Assembly (NCBI RefSeq): GCF_003113495.2
Contig: NZ_CP084506.1
Span: forward strand, 2,046,001-2,110,000
Length of the DNA stretch: 64,000 bases
Direction: 5' to 3'
DNA from: Edwardsiella tarda ATCC 15947 = NBRC 105688
GTDB lineage: Bacteria; Pseudomonadota; Gammaproteobacteria; Enterobacterales; Enterobacteriaceae
In this document: positions 29,745 to 38,322 of the stretch, one piece after another
Layout of the letters: every line of letters starts with the position of its first letter
How positions within the stretch are numbered: the stretch's first letter is position 1
Position numbers and translations under genes: made by a program
Notes under the pieces: generated by a model
Seen by the model: the letters and a program-made list of their open reading frames with translations, nothing else
Databases searched by the model: none
Told to the model about the DNA's origin: nothing

Positions 29745-30464
29745 CTACTGATGTTGGATCGGTTGACTATTGAAAGCCCCGTAGTCGTTCACGTAACCCA
29801 CTACCACCTTCTCCTGGCCGTTGAGCGTACGCCCGGCGGGTAGGTCAAGGGAGAACTCGCCATAGGGCGACACCATATCCGCTTCCAACGTTAGGCTCTT
29901 TGGGCCTCCACTGATCGAAACCCGGGTCAGTGAGACAAAATAGGGGGTGGGATTGTGCAGCGTCAGCGTGTTCCCCGCGCTACGCCAGCGTAGTTGCCGC
30001 ACCGCCTTGTTAGCCTGCTCGGCATTCAACCCTGCCGGGCGGTAAAACAGCTTGATACGGGAACGAAAGGCAAGCTGGAGCTGCAACTCATTACCGCCCT
30101 TATCCGACTCCGGCGGGATCTCCAGCACATTCAGCCACCAGACACTCTCCCGATCCGCTGGCGGCGTCTGGGTCGCGATGAAGGCCAGGCGCAACGTCTG
30201 CCCGCCCCCCTCTCGCAGACGCGCCAACGGTGGGGTTAAGGCGAACGGCGCCGACGCCTTCTCCGGTAACGTATCGGGATCACCATCGTCCAGCCAGGAT
30301 TGAACCAACACCGGGTACTTGCCGCTGTTGGTCAGTTGCACGCTCACATCACGGGCATCGGCGTTATAGATCACCCGGGTACCATTGATCTGCACGCTGG
30401 CGTGGGCTGATGACAGCAACGCCCAGAGTACGGCTAGAGTGGTAAAACAACGTATCACGCTCAT
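29745..30464 (-). CDS. Periplasmic fimbrial chaperone
   Basis: This 239-residue PapD-like chaperone folds pilin subunits by donor-strand complementation. A signal peptide ends near SSAHA. The first immunoglobulin-like domain contains the G1-strand alternating pattern around LQLQLAFRSRIKLFYRPAGL, including the basic residue that anchors the subunit C-terminus. The conserved early arginine in INGTRVIYNADARDVSVQL is present. It lies 19 bases upstream of the usher and 26 bases after the second pilin gene, clearly in one operon. Confidence 0.93.
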   Translation of the reverse strand: MSVIRCFTTLAVLWALLSSAHASVQINGTRVIYNADARDVSVQLTNSGKYPVLVQSWLDDGDPDTLPEKASAPFALTPPLARLREGGGQTLRLAFIATQTPPADRESVWWLNVLEIPPESDKGGNELQLQLAFRSRIKLFYRPAGLNAEQANKAVRQLRWRSAGNTLTLHNPTPYFVSLTRVSISGGPKSLTLEADMVSPYGEFSLDLPAGRTLNGQEKVVVGYVNDYGAFNSQPIQHQ

Positions 30465-30490
30465 AGTCAGTCCTCAGCCCCGCCAAGGGA

Positions 30491-31162
30491 TTACTGATAA
30501 ACCAGGGTGTAGGTGGCTAACGACTCGACGAGCCCTGCAGCGGCGGCACCGGTCGCGTAGTAGCGCACGGCATAGGGCAGCACCGCATAGCCGCTGTTCA
30601 GGCTGGTGACATAACCACCACTAATCTGGTCACCATTGCCGATATTGATCTTTTGGAAGTGCTGCGAACCATCTAGCAGTTCCAGCTCGACGCGTTGCGC
30701 CCCAGCCCCGTGATCGTCTGTCGCCGTCTGTGCCTCGCGCGCGTTTTTCAACCGCCCTGTCTGGCTGTTAACGAAGGGCCCCCCCGAGAAGAAAGCCTTA
30801 ACCGACGACCCGGCCTCGTCCGCACTCCCCCCCTCGGGGGCGACCCCATTACAGCCCCAGACGATAATATGGAAGGTGGTCTGCCCGGCGGTCTTGCCGC
30901 TGGCGTTCAACTCGGTGATCGGGATGGTAGGCAGGGTCACCTGGCTATAATTCTCATACAGGCTACCTTCCGCACCGATGGTGCCGGATGGCACACCGAT
31001 GTCATCACCCGCCACCGCCGCCTGACAACTGGTGGACACCAACTCCCCGGTGAAATAGATCAATCCCCCGGTCGCCACCGCGTTCGCCGGTTGCGCCACG
31101 GAGAACAGGCTGGCTACCGTCGCTGCCGCCACAATCCCTTTTTTAACATTAACGACTTTCAT
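30491..31162 (-). CDS. Fimbrial subunit (pilin), second gene
   Basis: This 223-residue secreted pilin-like protein has a signal peptide (to about ANA) and a disulfide-type cysteine pair (STSCQAAV and VWGCNG). The C-terminal pattern AVRYYATG...LATYTLVYQ has the penultimate tyrosine typical of chaperone-usher subunits. It resembles the upstream subunit in layout (GLIYFTGEL versus GLVRFQGKL), so the two are probably diverged duplicates. AAGGAGAG is the ribosome binding site. Which of the two is the major shaft subunit cannot be told from sequence. Confidence 0.88.
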   Translation of the reverse strand: MKVVNVKKGIVAAATVASLFSVAQPANAVATGGLIYFTGELVSTSCQAAVAGDDIGVPSGTIGAEGSLYENYSQVTLPTIPITELNASGKTAGQTTFHIIVWGCNGVAPEGGSADEAGSSVKAFFSGGPFVNSQTGRLKNAREAQTATDDHGAGAQRVELELLDGSQHFQKINIGNGDQISGGYVTSLNSGYAVLPYAVRYYATGAAAAGLVESLATYTLVYQ

Positions 31163-31210
31163 TATTCTCTCCTTGGATGACGATGAAACTACTCAGTGTG
31201 ATTACGAGGG

Positions 31211-31852
31211 TTACTGATAAATGATATTGAAGGTAGCGATAGTATTAACCGTACCAGGCGTCGCCTGCCCGGTGGCGTAATAGCGCGCGCCATAGGGCAA
31301 GATATAGACATTGCCGCCCGCTTTCCCTGAATTCATGGTCGGATCGGGGACGTAGACTAAATCACTCCTCGTGTAAAACTTGCCATTTTCAATCTGGCTA
31401 TTATCGCCAATGGGGACCGGCTGCCAGTTGTTTCCGCCACTCAACAACTGCACCTGTACGTTTCGCGCCGTCCCTCCGTTGATCAGATTGCCGGAGCGGG
31501 TATCGGTAAAGGGGTTACTGGTGAAGTAGGCCTTCAAACTCTCCGGGAGGTTTGGTGTACAGCGGATTAAGCGCAGGTTAAATTTCACCTCGCCCGCCGT
31601 CTTACCCGGCTCGTTCAGGCTTGACGTCGGCACCTTAGGCAAGGGGATGGTGGCGACGCTCATCGGCTGGCCATAGACATTCATCTCCGTCGAAGCGCTG
31701 CGCTCCGTGCTCCAGTCGAGGAGATCCACGCCGCAGGTCGTATTCGACAGCTTCCCTTGAAAGCGCACAAGCCCCGAATTATCGGCAAAGGATTGCGGCA
31801 CAACCCAAAACATCGACACCAAGATTCCAGCACCTATCCAAACTGGCTTCAT
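31211..31852 (-). CDS. Fimbrial subunit (pilin), first gene of operon
   Basis: This 213-residue pilin has a signal peptide ending near SFA, the N-terminal extension DNSGLVRFQGKL, cysteines in NTTCGVDL and IRCTPN, and the C-terminal GARYYATG...IATFNIIYQ. As the promoter-proximal gene with a strong AAGGAG site, it is a likely major subunit (inference). The gap to the second pilin gene is 48 bases. The operon order pilin-pilin-chaperone-usher-adhesin is a standard chaperone-usher layout, and no recombinase or regulator gene is present. Confidence 0.88.
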   Translation of the reverse strand: MKPVWIGAGILVSMFWVVPQSFADNSGLVRFQGKLSNTTCGVDLLDWSTERSASTEMNVYGQPMSVATIPLPKVPTSSLNEPGKTAGEVKFNLRLIRCTPNLPESLKAYFTSNPFTDTRSGNLINGGTARNVQVQLLSGGNNWQPVPIGDNSQIENGKFYTRSDLVYVPDPTMNSGKAGGNVYILPYGARYYATGQATPGTVNTIATFNIIYQ

Positions 31853-32220
31853 TTCATGACTCCTTTCTTTAGCGAGTTAATAAGCTGTACCATCAATGAC
31901 ATCAAAGCTATTTATTATTACGGGGAATAAAGACATTAAGGAGACATTATTATATTAATATTGTCATTTTTCGGCATTGTATTTCAGCAAAAACTTAGGT
32001 GCAATACTTTTACTTTACACTTTCACAATTATTTAAATCACTATAAAGGATGAAATCCATCTTAATAATAATTGATTTTTATTTTATGCATTGCACCTGA
32101 TGAATATCGCAATTTAAATAAGATGAATTGTTTTATAATATCTGCGAATGATTAAAGCCTCGGTGAGATAAGTATTAAAATCGGGAGGGTGACATCATCA
32201 TGTCATCTTTATTGTTCAAT
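31853..32220. promoter_or_regulatory. AT-rich fimbrial operon control region
   Basis: This stretch is far richer in A and T than its surroundings, with runs such as TATTATTATATTAATATT, and has no open frame. It is the natural place for the fimbrial promoter and for H-NS binding (inference). An inverted repeat, TTAGGTGCAAT (31995-32005) and ATTGCACCTGA (32090-32100), matching at 10 of 11 positions, brackets 84 bases within it. Confidence 0.6.
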
Positions 32221-32567
32221 CATCATCGCAGGGGGCATCCGCACACGCTGACCTCGCCGCATTACCTCCATCGACTCGCCCCACTCACCTCATCGTGAGC
32301 CTATTTCGCACGCTGGCCGCCACCGGATAAACCGGCCCAAGGTGGCAGATGGCGCGGCGAGGAAGGTGGGCACGAAAACCGGCGCTCGCAGGTGCCCCCT
32401 GCCCGTATCGCCCGCCAGCATGGCCCGGCGCACGCTCAGCGCCAGGTATCCCGGGCAAGCGGCCGCTACACGCCGCGGCACGTTACTGCCCCCCTTTGCC
32501 TTACCCGATTAACGCTAGAGTGGAGAAGGCGTGAAAAGCGCAGAGGGAAAATCGCTTGGCTCGCGAT
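32221..32567. other. GC-rich gene-free stretch
   Basis: About 350 bases lie between the AT-rich fimbrial control region and the Nudix gene end. Short open frames on both strands have no ribosome binding site and no recognisable product. I see nothing functional here. Confidence 0.5.
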
Positions 32568-32984
32568 TTAATCAATCAGCCCCTGCGCGTTTAACGCCGC
32601 CAATATTTTTGCCGAGACCAATGAGCAACGCGCCCGATCGGCATAAGTGAGCCAGGCGATATGTTCGATTTCGGCATTGGCGGCGAGCTCTCCGCTAAAT
32701 TCGCCGCGAAAACAGTGTATCTTTACCCTTACACCGGCGGGCTTCCCGTCGGCCTGTCCACGAAACTCCCCCAGAGAGACGATGCTGTCCGCTAGCAAAT
32801 CGACGGAGAGCTCTTCTTTAATCTCACGAATGAGCGCGGCCTGATCGCTTTCGCCCGCCTCCCGCTTACCACCGGGAATATAGTAGGTCGCTTTATGGTA
32901 TGAGCGCGCCATCAGGATCTTTTTATCCTGAATATAAACCCAGCCTAATTTATCAATCTCTTTCGCTACAGCATGATTATTCAC
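32568..32984 (-). CDS. Nudix hydrolase
   Basis: This 138-residue protein has a full Nudix box, PGGKREAGESDQAALIREIKEELSVD, so it should hydrolyse a nucleoside diphosphate derivative; the substrate is unknown. I place the start at GTG 32984 (VNNHAVAKEIDKLGWVYIQDKK) because GAGGGG lies about 8 bases upstream and Nudix proteins of this type begin similarly. The frame stays open a further 125 codons upstream through an 8-bp microsatellite, but that extension has no domain and only a TTG start. It lies in accessory DNA, divergent from yeaD. Confidence 0.85.
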   Translation of the reverse strand: MNNHAVAKEIDKLGWVYIQDKKILMARSYHKATYYIPGGKREAGESDQAALIREIKEELSVDLLADSIVSLGEFRGQADGKPAGVRVKIHCFRGEFSGELAANAEIEHIAWLTYADRARCSLVSAKILAALNAQGLID

Positions 32985-33434
32985 TTGGCCGACCCCTCGA
33001 TAGTAACCCGTTATCTCTGCACGCGATGCCACGCGTGACGCGTCATATTTCCAGTGATGCCTCTCCCCCTCGGGGATAGCGGGGCCGCCTTGCTGAGCTG
33101 AGCGCCCAGGGCGCGCGAGCGGCGGCACCCCGCCACCGTGGCGAGGGAGATAGCATACACGGGATAAGGCGGCCATGGCAGCCAGCGGCATGCCGCGCGC
33201 CTGCGAGCCGATGATGGCGCACCTCACCATGGCGGGCTCAGATGAGGTCTCCGGCGAACAGAGTGACAGAGTGACAGAGTGACAGAGTGACAGAGTGACA
33301 GAGTGACAGAGTGACAGAGTGACAGATGGGATCACGCTCGCGTCAGAAAGGCAACGCAATTGAGGCGCGGCGACGAAGGTGGGATAATCGGCCGACTTCC
33401 GTCTACTGTACCGCTTTTATCAAGGAGCCGTTCC
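32985..33434. other. Nudix-yeaD intergenic region
   Basis: These 450 bases separate the divergent Nudix and yeaD genes. The notable feature is the octamer microsatellite at 33261-33324, about 110 bases upstream of the yeaD start. No clear promoter or gene is visible in the remainder. Confidence 0.5.
33261..33324. repeat. Octanucleotide microsatellite, eight perfect copies
   Basis: GAGTGACA is repeated eight times without a mismatch, ending in GATGGG. Such perfect short-unit arrays are prone to slipped-strand changes. The unit is not a multiple of three. On the minus strand it reads in frame with the Nudix gene (repeating SVTLSLCH), and on the plus strand it lies in the presumed yeaD promoter area. 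Confidence 0.97.
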
Positions 33435-34331
33435 ATGTCCCAGAGCATGTCCGAGAAGATCTTTGCCTTGCCGGTCGAACAACAGATGACCCCCTACATC
33501 AGCCTACGCCAACTGGACGAGCTGCCCATCGTGGTCATCAACCACCCGTTGGTGCGTGCCGCCGTCGCCCTACAAGGCGCTCATCTGCTGCTGTGGCAAC
33601 CGAGCGGTGAGCAACCGGCACTGTGGTTATCCCCCATCTCCGCCTTCCGTCACGGCGAGCCGATCCGTGGCGGTGTACCCATCTGCTGGCCTTGGTTTGG
33701 CCCGGCGCAGCAAGAGGGTTACCCGTCACACGGCTTCGCGCGTAACCTGCCATGGACCTTTAGCGCACACGACGAAGACGCCCAGGGCGTCACCCTGACC
33801 TTTACCCTGACGGCGAGCGATGCCTCACGCAAGTATTGGCCACATGACTTTAGCCTGATCGCCCGTTACCGCCTGGGCCAGCACTGTGCGATCGAGCTGG
33901 ACGCCTATGGCGACTACCAGTGCCAGGCCGCCCTGCACAGCTACTTCAACGTCGCCGACATCCAAGACGTCTCCGTTTCCGGGCTGGGCAGCACCTATCT
34001 CGACAAGGTGAATGGCGGCGAAGCGGGCGTGCAGCAAGGAGCACTAACCTTCTCTGCCCGTACCGATCGGGTCTATACCGCACCGGAAGCCTTTAGCGTG
34101 ATCCACGATAAGGGCTTCCAGCGTAGCATTGAGATCCATCACCACCAGCATAGCGATGTGGTCGCCTGGAACCCGTGGAGCGAAATCGCCGCCGCGATGG
34201 CCGACATGCCGAACGAGGGCTACCACACCATGGTCTGCGTGGAGACCGCCCGTGTCAGCCAGCCGATGCAGGCCAGCGACGGCAACCCGGCGCACCTGGC
34301 CGCCACCCTGCGCCTGCGCCCACAACGCTAA
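33435..34331 (+). CDS. yeaD: Putative glucose-6-phosphate 1-epimerase YeaD
   Basis: YeaD is an aldose-1-epimerase-like enzyme expected to interconvert alpha and beta glucose 6-phosphate in the cytoplasm. The 298-residue product (294 in E. coli) has the family block GGVPICWPWFGP and LHSYFNVADI with the catalytic histidine. AAGGAG lies 7 bases upstream of the ATG at 33435. In E. coli yeaD directly follows gapA; here about 9 kb of accessory genes has been placed between them. Confidence 0.93.
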   Translation: MSQSMSEKIFALPVEQQMTPYISLRQLDELPIVVINHPLVRAAVALQGAHLLLWQPSGEQPALWLSPISAFRHGEPIRGGVPICWPWFGPAQQEGYPSHGFARNLPWTFSAHDEDAQGVTLTFTLTASDASRKYWPHDFSLIARYRLGQHCAIELDAYGDYQCQAALHSYFNVADIQDVSVSGLGSTYLDKVNGGEAGVQQGALTFSARTDRVYTAPEAFSVIHDKGFQRSIEIHHHQHSDVVAWNPWSEIAAAMADMPNEGYHTMVCVETARVSQPMQASDGNPAHLAATLRLRPQR

Positions 34332-34776
34332 GGCTCCATCGCCGGCGCCCCGGTGTGGGCGCCGGGATCGCCCCGCCGACGGCGCGGGCCAGAACGGGAT
34401 GGCCAGTGCCTCTCTCACCCCCACGCTGCCTCACCGCCTGTTCTCCCCACCGTCACAAGCGCCCATCCCGCCCATCGCCCCCCTCGGCGATAGCCACGCC
34501 AGACGGGTCACCGACGCGAATGCTCCCGGCCTCGCGCCATCCCTGGCAGTACCCGTTGCGCCACGGCATGAGGGGAACGCCCCCTGAAGGGTACGCTCGC
34601 CAGGTTAACGCCTTGCACCCGCGCCCCGCCCTCTTGGGCAAGCCCTTGGCCACTGAGTCACTTTCCCCTCGTCACTCGCCTGACGCCTCCTGTTCGCCCC
34701 ACCGACCACCTTACCGGCCACCTCACCCATTTTCCCGCACCGCACCGACGTGTGGCCACCTTGCCATCGATCACTT
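34332..34776. other. Gene-free region after yeaD
   Basis: About 445 GC-rich bases contain one perfect stem-loop, CCGGCGCCC/GGGCGCCGG (34342-34365), shortly after the yeaD stop, with no T-tract. No open frame has a credible start or product. I see nothing else. Confidence 0.5.
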
Positions 34777-34795
34777 GCAAATAATTATCATTATC
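34777..34795. promoter_or_regulatory. Fur box upstream of the haem receptor
   Basis: GCAAATAATTATCATTATC matches 15 of 19 positions of the Fur consensus, with the right half perfect. It ends about 40 bases before the receptor start, a normal position for Fur repression of an iron-uptake gene. Confidence 0.8.
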
Positions 34796-34836
34796 AATTA
34801 ATATGTATGACCTTTTGATACTTCTGGGTTATGTAT

Positions 34837-37092
34837 ATGATAAAAAGAACAGTTTTCACTCTATTGCTCCCCTTCTGCTCTCCACTGGTCGTCCAAGCGG
34901 CGGAAGCGGAGAAAAAAGACAGCGAGGATAGCGTTTATGTCATCGAGAAGAAGGAGGAGAAAATCAACGAGACGGCCATCTCGCAGAATGAGATAGAGAA
35001 TCAGCTGATTTTCGATATGCAGGATATTGTCCGCCACCTGCCCGACGTCGGCGTCTCCAGCGACGGGCGTTTTGGTAATAATGGCTATAGCATGCGTGGC
35101 GTCGATAAAGATCGCGTCGCGATCTCCGTCGACGGCATACCGCAGGGAGAAACCTTCGACAACCTGATTTACAAGGGATATGGCTATTTTAACGGCAGCA
35201 TTAACAACGTCGAAACCGAGCAACTGAAAAGCGTATTGATCACGAAAGGAGCCGACTCGTTATTCCTGGGGAGTGGCGCCTTGGGTGGCGGTGTGCAATA
35301 TGTCAGCAAAGATCCCAGCGATCTGATCCGCTCGGGGAATAGCGGTTTGGTTTCCCGCACCGCCTACAGCTCGAAAAATGACGAAAAGATGCAGACTCTC
35401 GGCGGTGCATTTAGCGGCGATTGGCTGGAGGGAATGCTGCTTTATACCTATCGGAATGGCCATGAAACCGACAATTTCCGCCATGAGAACGACGTCTTTG
35501 GCCGGGCCCGTGGTACACCAGACCCGCAAACGAGAAAGCGCCAGTCGCTCCTCTCCAAGTTCAACCTCATGCTCGGCGATGCGCACACCCTCAGCGCTAC
35601 CGTCGAATACGCCAAAGAAAAAAACTATACCGATGAGAAGTCGTGGCACCTCTTCTCCAAATATCACCGCACCGGCGACGATGTCGCGGAAAAGCGGCGT
35701 TATAGTTTCTCCGATACCTGGCAACCCAGCGCGTACATCGACACCGTCAAAACGGAGTTTAACTGGCAAAAGATCGACCAGACCGCCTTTAGCACGATCT
35801 ATGAAGACTTTGAGCAAGGGTATTATGGCGATATTTTCGAAGAGAAAAGCCGCCGCCTGACTCAGTATGGCCGCTATCTGAATAACGAGATTTCATTCAA
35901 TACCTGGTCATTATGGGCGACACGTCATCATCTGACGCTACGCAGCCAATATGCCACGAAACGCTTTGATAATGTCAATGCCGATATCACCTGGTTAGGT
36001 AATCCCAAACAACCCTACCTAGATGATAAAAAAATCATTCGCCCCGTCTCTAGCCGCGATATCAATGCCACCTTCGTCGATGAGATCACTCTGCCCGACG
36101 AGAAGCTCAGTTTTATCGTCGGCGCCCGCTATGATCATGTCACGCATAAACCCGACGCGGGGCCATTATCCCTGGCGAAAGATAGCGATCCCCAACCCAA
36201 CCGCTATTCCGCCCTGTCGTGGGCCCTGAGCGCCAATTATGCCATCACTCCCAACTATACGTTGCAGTATAAGATCGGTAAGGGGTTCCGTATTCCTACG
36301 GCGCAGGAACTCTATTTCGATTATGGCGATAGCATCGCGGCTAACCGTGTCGAGCCGAATCCCAACTTAAGGCAGGAGCAAGGCCTCAGTAACGAAATCG
36401 CCCTGAGTTATCAGGGGGATCTGCTCCAGAATAAGATCAACGCCTATTACACCAAATATACCGACTTTATCGATCTCAAGCAGACCGAGAAGCAGGTTCC
36501 CAATCCTTGGTACGATCCCAGCAATCCCTCACGCTGGAACAAGCCGACCCTGTCGCAGAATCACCTGCAATATGCCAATGTCGCCTCGGCGGCTGTTTGG
36601 GGGCTGGAGCTGAGCAACGAGTTTCACCTCAGTAAGGCGCTTGGCGGGCAGGATAACTATAGCCTGCGTAATAGCGTGAGCTACGCCCGGGGGAAAGATG
36701 CCGATGGCAACGCATTGCTCTCGATTCAACCCGTTAAATGGGTCTCCTCCCTCGCCTATCGCGATCTCGGCGGGAAATATGGCGCAGAGTTCTTTATGAC
36801 CTATGCGGCAAAGAAGACCGCGAGCCAGGCCATCCATAATGGCCGCCCCTGGCCCTATCTGAGCGCGAGCTATGTGGTATTCGATACCACCGCCTATTAT
36901 CACATCAATGATAATATCTCGCTGCGTGCCGGCGTATTTAATCTGTTGAATAGAAAATATAGCACCTGGGATACGCTACGCAGCCTGCCGGAATTCGGCA
37001 CAACCAACCAGATAGATAGCGATAGAGTGGGTCTACAGCGCTTCACCGCGCCGGGGCGGAACGTCGCCGCCGACATCTCCTTCTACTTCTAA
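34837..37092 (+). CDS. TonB-dependent haemoglobin/haem receptor
   Basis: This outer-membrane receptor of 751 residues belongs to the haemoglobin/transferrin/lactoferrin family. A signal peptide ends at VQAAEA, a TonB-box-like DSVYVIE follows, and then the plug domain with GYSMRGVDKDRVAISVDGIP. The haem-receptor FRAP/NPNL region appears as GFRIPTAQELYF and EPNPNL. The protein ends in a phenylalanine (ISFYF), as outer-membrane barrels do. I prefer ATG 34837; ATG 34831 adds two residues. No haem transport or degradation genes lie nearby, so it must share periplasmic and inner-membrane transport with another locus. Fur control is likely. Confidence 0.92.
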   Translation: MIKRTVFTLLLPFCSPLVVQAAEAEKKDSEDSVYVIEKKEEKINETAISQNEIENQLIFDMQDIVRHLPDVGVSSDGRFGNNGYSMRGVDKDRVAISVDGIPQGETFDNLIYKGYGYFNGSINNVETEQLKSVLITKGADSLFLGSGALGGGVQYVSKDPSDLIRSGNSGLVSRTAYSSKNDEKMQTLGGAFSGDWLEGMLLYTYRNGHETDNFRHENDVFGRARGTPDPQTRKRQSLLSKFNLMLGDAHTLSATVEYAKEKNYTDEKSWHLFSKYHRTGDDVAEKRRYSFSDTWQPSAYIDTVKTEFNWQKIDQTAFSTIYEDFEQGYYGDIFEEKSRRLTQYGRYLNNEISFNTWSLWATRHHLTLRSQYATKRFDNVNADITWLGNPKQPYLDDKKIIRPVSSRDINATFVDEITLPDEKLSFIVGARYDHVTHKPDAGPLSLAKDSDPQPNRYSALSWALSANYAITPNYTLQYKIGKGFRIPTAQELYFDYGDSIAANRVEPNPNLRQEQGLSNEIALSYQGDLLQNKINAYYTKYTDFIDLKQTEKQVPNPWYDPSNPSRWNKPTLSQNHLQYANVASAAVWGLELSNEFHLSKALGGQDNYSLRNSVSYARGKDADGNALLSIQPVKWVSSLAYRDLGGKYGAEFFMTYAAKKTASQAIHNGRPWPYLSASYVVFDTTAYYHINDNISLRAGVFNLLNRKYSTWDTLRSLPEFGTTNQIDSDRVGLQRFTAPGRNVAADISFYF

Positions 37093-37137
37093 TCTCCGCA
37101 TCCACGCCCGAGGCAAACGGGTGAGGCGGGCAACGAA

Positions 37138-37163
37138 AACAGGGTCGCCGAGGCGACCCTGTT
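37138..37163 (-). terminator. Terminator between the haem receptor and mipA
   Basis: The stem AACAGGGTCGCC/GGCGACCCTGTT sits between the convergent genes. On the minus strand it runs into TTTTCGTT, so it best fits as the mipA terminator and may act in both directions. Confidence 0.8.
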
Positions 37164-37191
37164 ACGCTGATTGGCAACGTCTGACACCCTC

Positions 37192-37935
37192 TTAGAAGGT
37201 GTAGGTCACCCCTGACCACAACATGCCGGTATAATCCTTGCTGATCATCGGGCTGTTGGTGATCTCGTCGCTCAGTGAGACGTAGCGGCCGGCGAAGAAG
37301 GCGTTCCACTTGGCGTTGATGCGATAGTGCGCAGTCAGCTCCAGGTAAGGCGACCAGCTATTTTTCGGGCTGTACTGATCCAGCGTGCTGCGGCGTGACT
37401 CGTCGCCGGAGACACCGAAGTAGTAGTTGTTCTGGTTGGCGCTGTTCCAGGTCACCCCAACGCCCGGCGTGAAGCTCCAATCGCCCTGACGCCAGGTGTA
37501 GAGGTAGGCCAGATCCCCCACCAACCCATTGCTGTTATCCAGGATGTCGCCAGAGAAGGCGGCGCGCAGTGTCCCCCAGCTCTCGTGGTGGCTATAGCTC
37601 AAACCGGCCATCACGGTGGCGTAGCGGTTATCCAGACGCTTCATGCGCCAGTCGTCACTGTCGCTGGCGCGGTAACGCCAAGGTGAATAAAACACGGTCG
37701 CACTCAGCTGATCCTGCTGATCTTTCCACAGGTAATAACCCGCGGTCAGGCTGTGAAAATAGAAATCATCACTGTCGTAATTCACCATCGGCACGGGATA
37801 AACTCGCTCGGATTCTCCACGGTATGGATCCGGGGAAACCAGGGCGGAAGCACCAATAGACCAGGTACCCGCCTGAGCGGCGGCGCTAACAAGCAGGGAG
37901 AGGGTACCCAGCGCGCAGAGCGTACGTTTTTTCAC
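37192..37935 (-). CDS. mipA: MltA-interacting outer-membrane protein MipA
   Basis: MipA/OmpV-family outer-membrane protein; in E. coli it bridges the murein hydrolase MltA and PBP1b. The ~247-residue product has a signal peptide ending in AAAQA, amphipathic beta segments such as LDNRYATVMAGLSYSHH, the SWSPYLELTAHY block and the C-terminal aromatic end GVTYTF. The best start is the GTG at 37935 (VKKRTLCALG), with GGA about 10 bases upstream; a TTG seven codons earlier has no site. Its place between yeaD and yeaG is as in E. coli. Confidence 0.92.
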   Translation of the reverse strand: MKKRTLCALGTLSLLVSAAAQAGTWSIGASALVSPDPYRGESERVYPVPMVNYDSDDFYFHSLTAGYYLWKDQQDQLSATVFYSPWRYRASDSDDWRMKRLDNRYATVMAGLSYSHHESWGTLRAAFSGDILDNSNGLVGDLAYLYTWRQGDWSFTPGVGVTWNSANQNNYYFGVSGDESRRSTLDQYSPKNSWSPYLELTAHYRINAKWNAFFAGRYVSLSDEITNSPMISKDYTGMLWSGVTYTF

Positions 37936-38322
37936 CTTTACATCATCCAATAACAAATCAAAATAAGTTGAACGATTATACTCAGAGACTGGTTAATATC
38001 ATTAGGTTTTATCTAAAAAATCGTTAACATGCCACTTTTTATCCGCTCCGCCCCCTCGCGCCGCCTCCCGCCAATTTGTGCCGCTCCGCCCGCCATGACG
38101 CGGGAAAAACCCTAAACTGAGTGCTTGAAATCGCTTAAAAAAAAGACAGGCGCCGCTCGCGCATTCGGGGGAGTCCGCCTAAGCTTGATCTCAGGGGGAG
38201 ACTGCGGTCGGCCCGCCGGGTGCGGATGCCTCGGGGCGGTGCGCGGCGCCGTTAGCCATGTCACTGACTATGCCGCTGAGACATCTTCCTTAACTTGTGC
38301 TGACAAAAGGATGGGCATCGCT
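37936..38322. promoter_or_regulatory. mipA-yeaG divergent region
   Basis: These 387 bases hold the promoters of both genes. A CCTAAACTGA motif at 38111-38120 resembles the extended -10 element favoured by the stationary-phase sigma factor, in keeping with RpoS control of yeaG in E. coli. The following leader would be ~200 bases. No gene is visible. Confidence 0.35.

Noticed and set aside
32985..33359. Upstream extension of the Nudix frame through the microsatellite
   Set aside because: The extension has only a TTG start, reads a low-complexity repeat, and contains no domain; a GTG with a good ribosome binding site fits the Nudix family start.
38125..38322. A 66-residue N-terminal extension of yeaG
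   Set aside because: The extension is Gly/Arg/Cys-rich, has no homology, and the family start with its ribosome binding site is at 38323.
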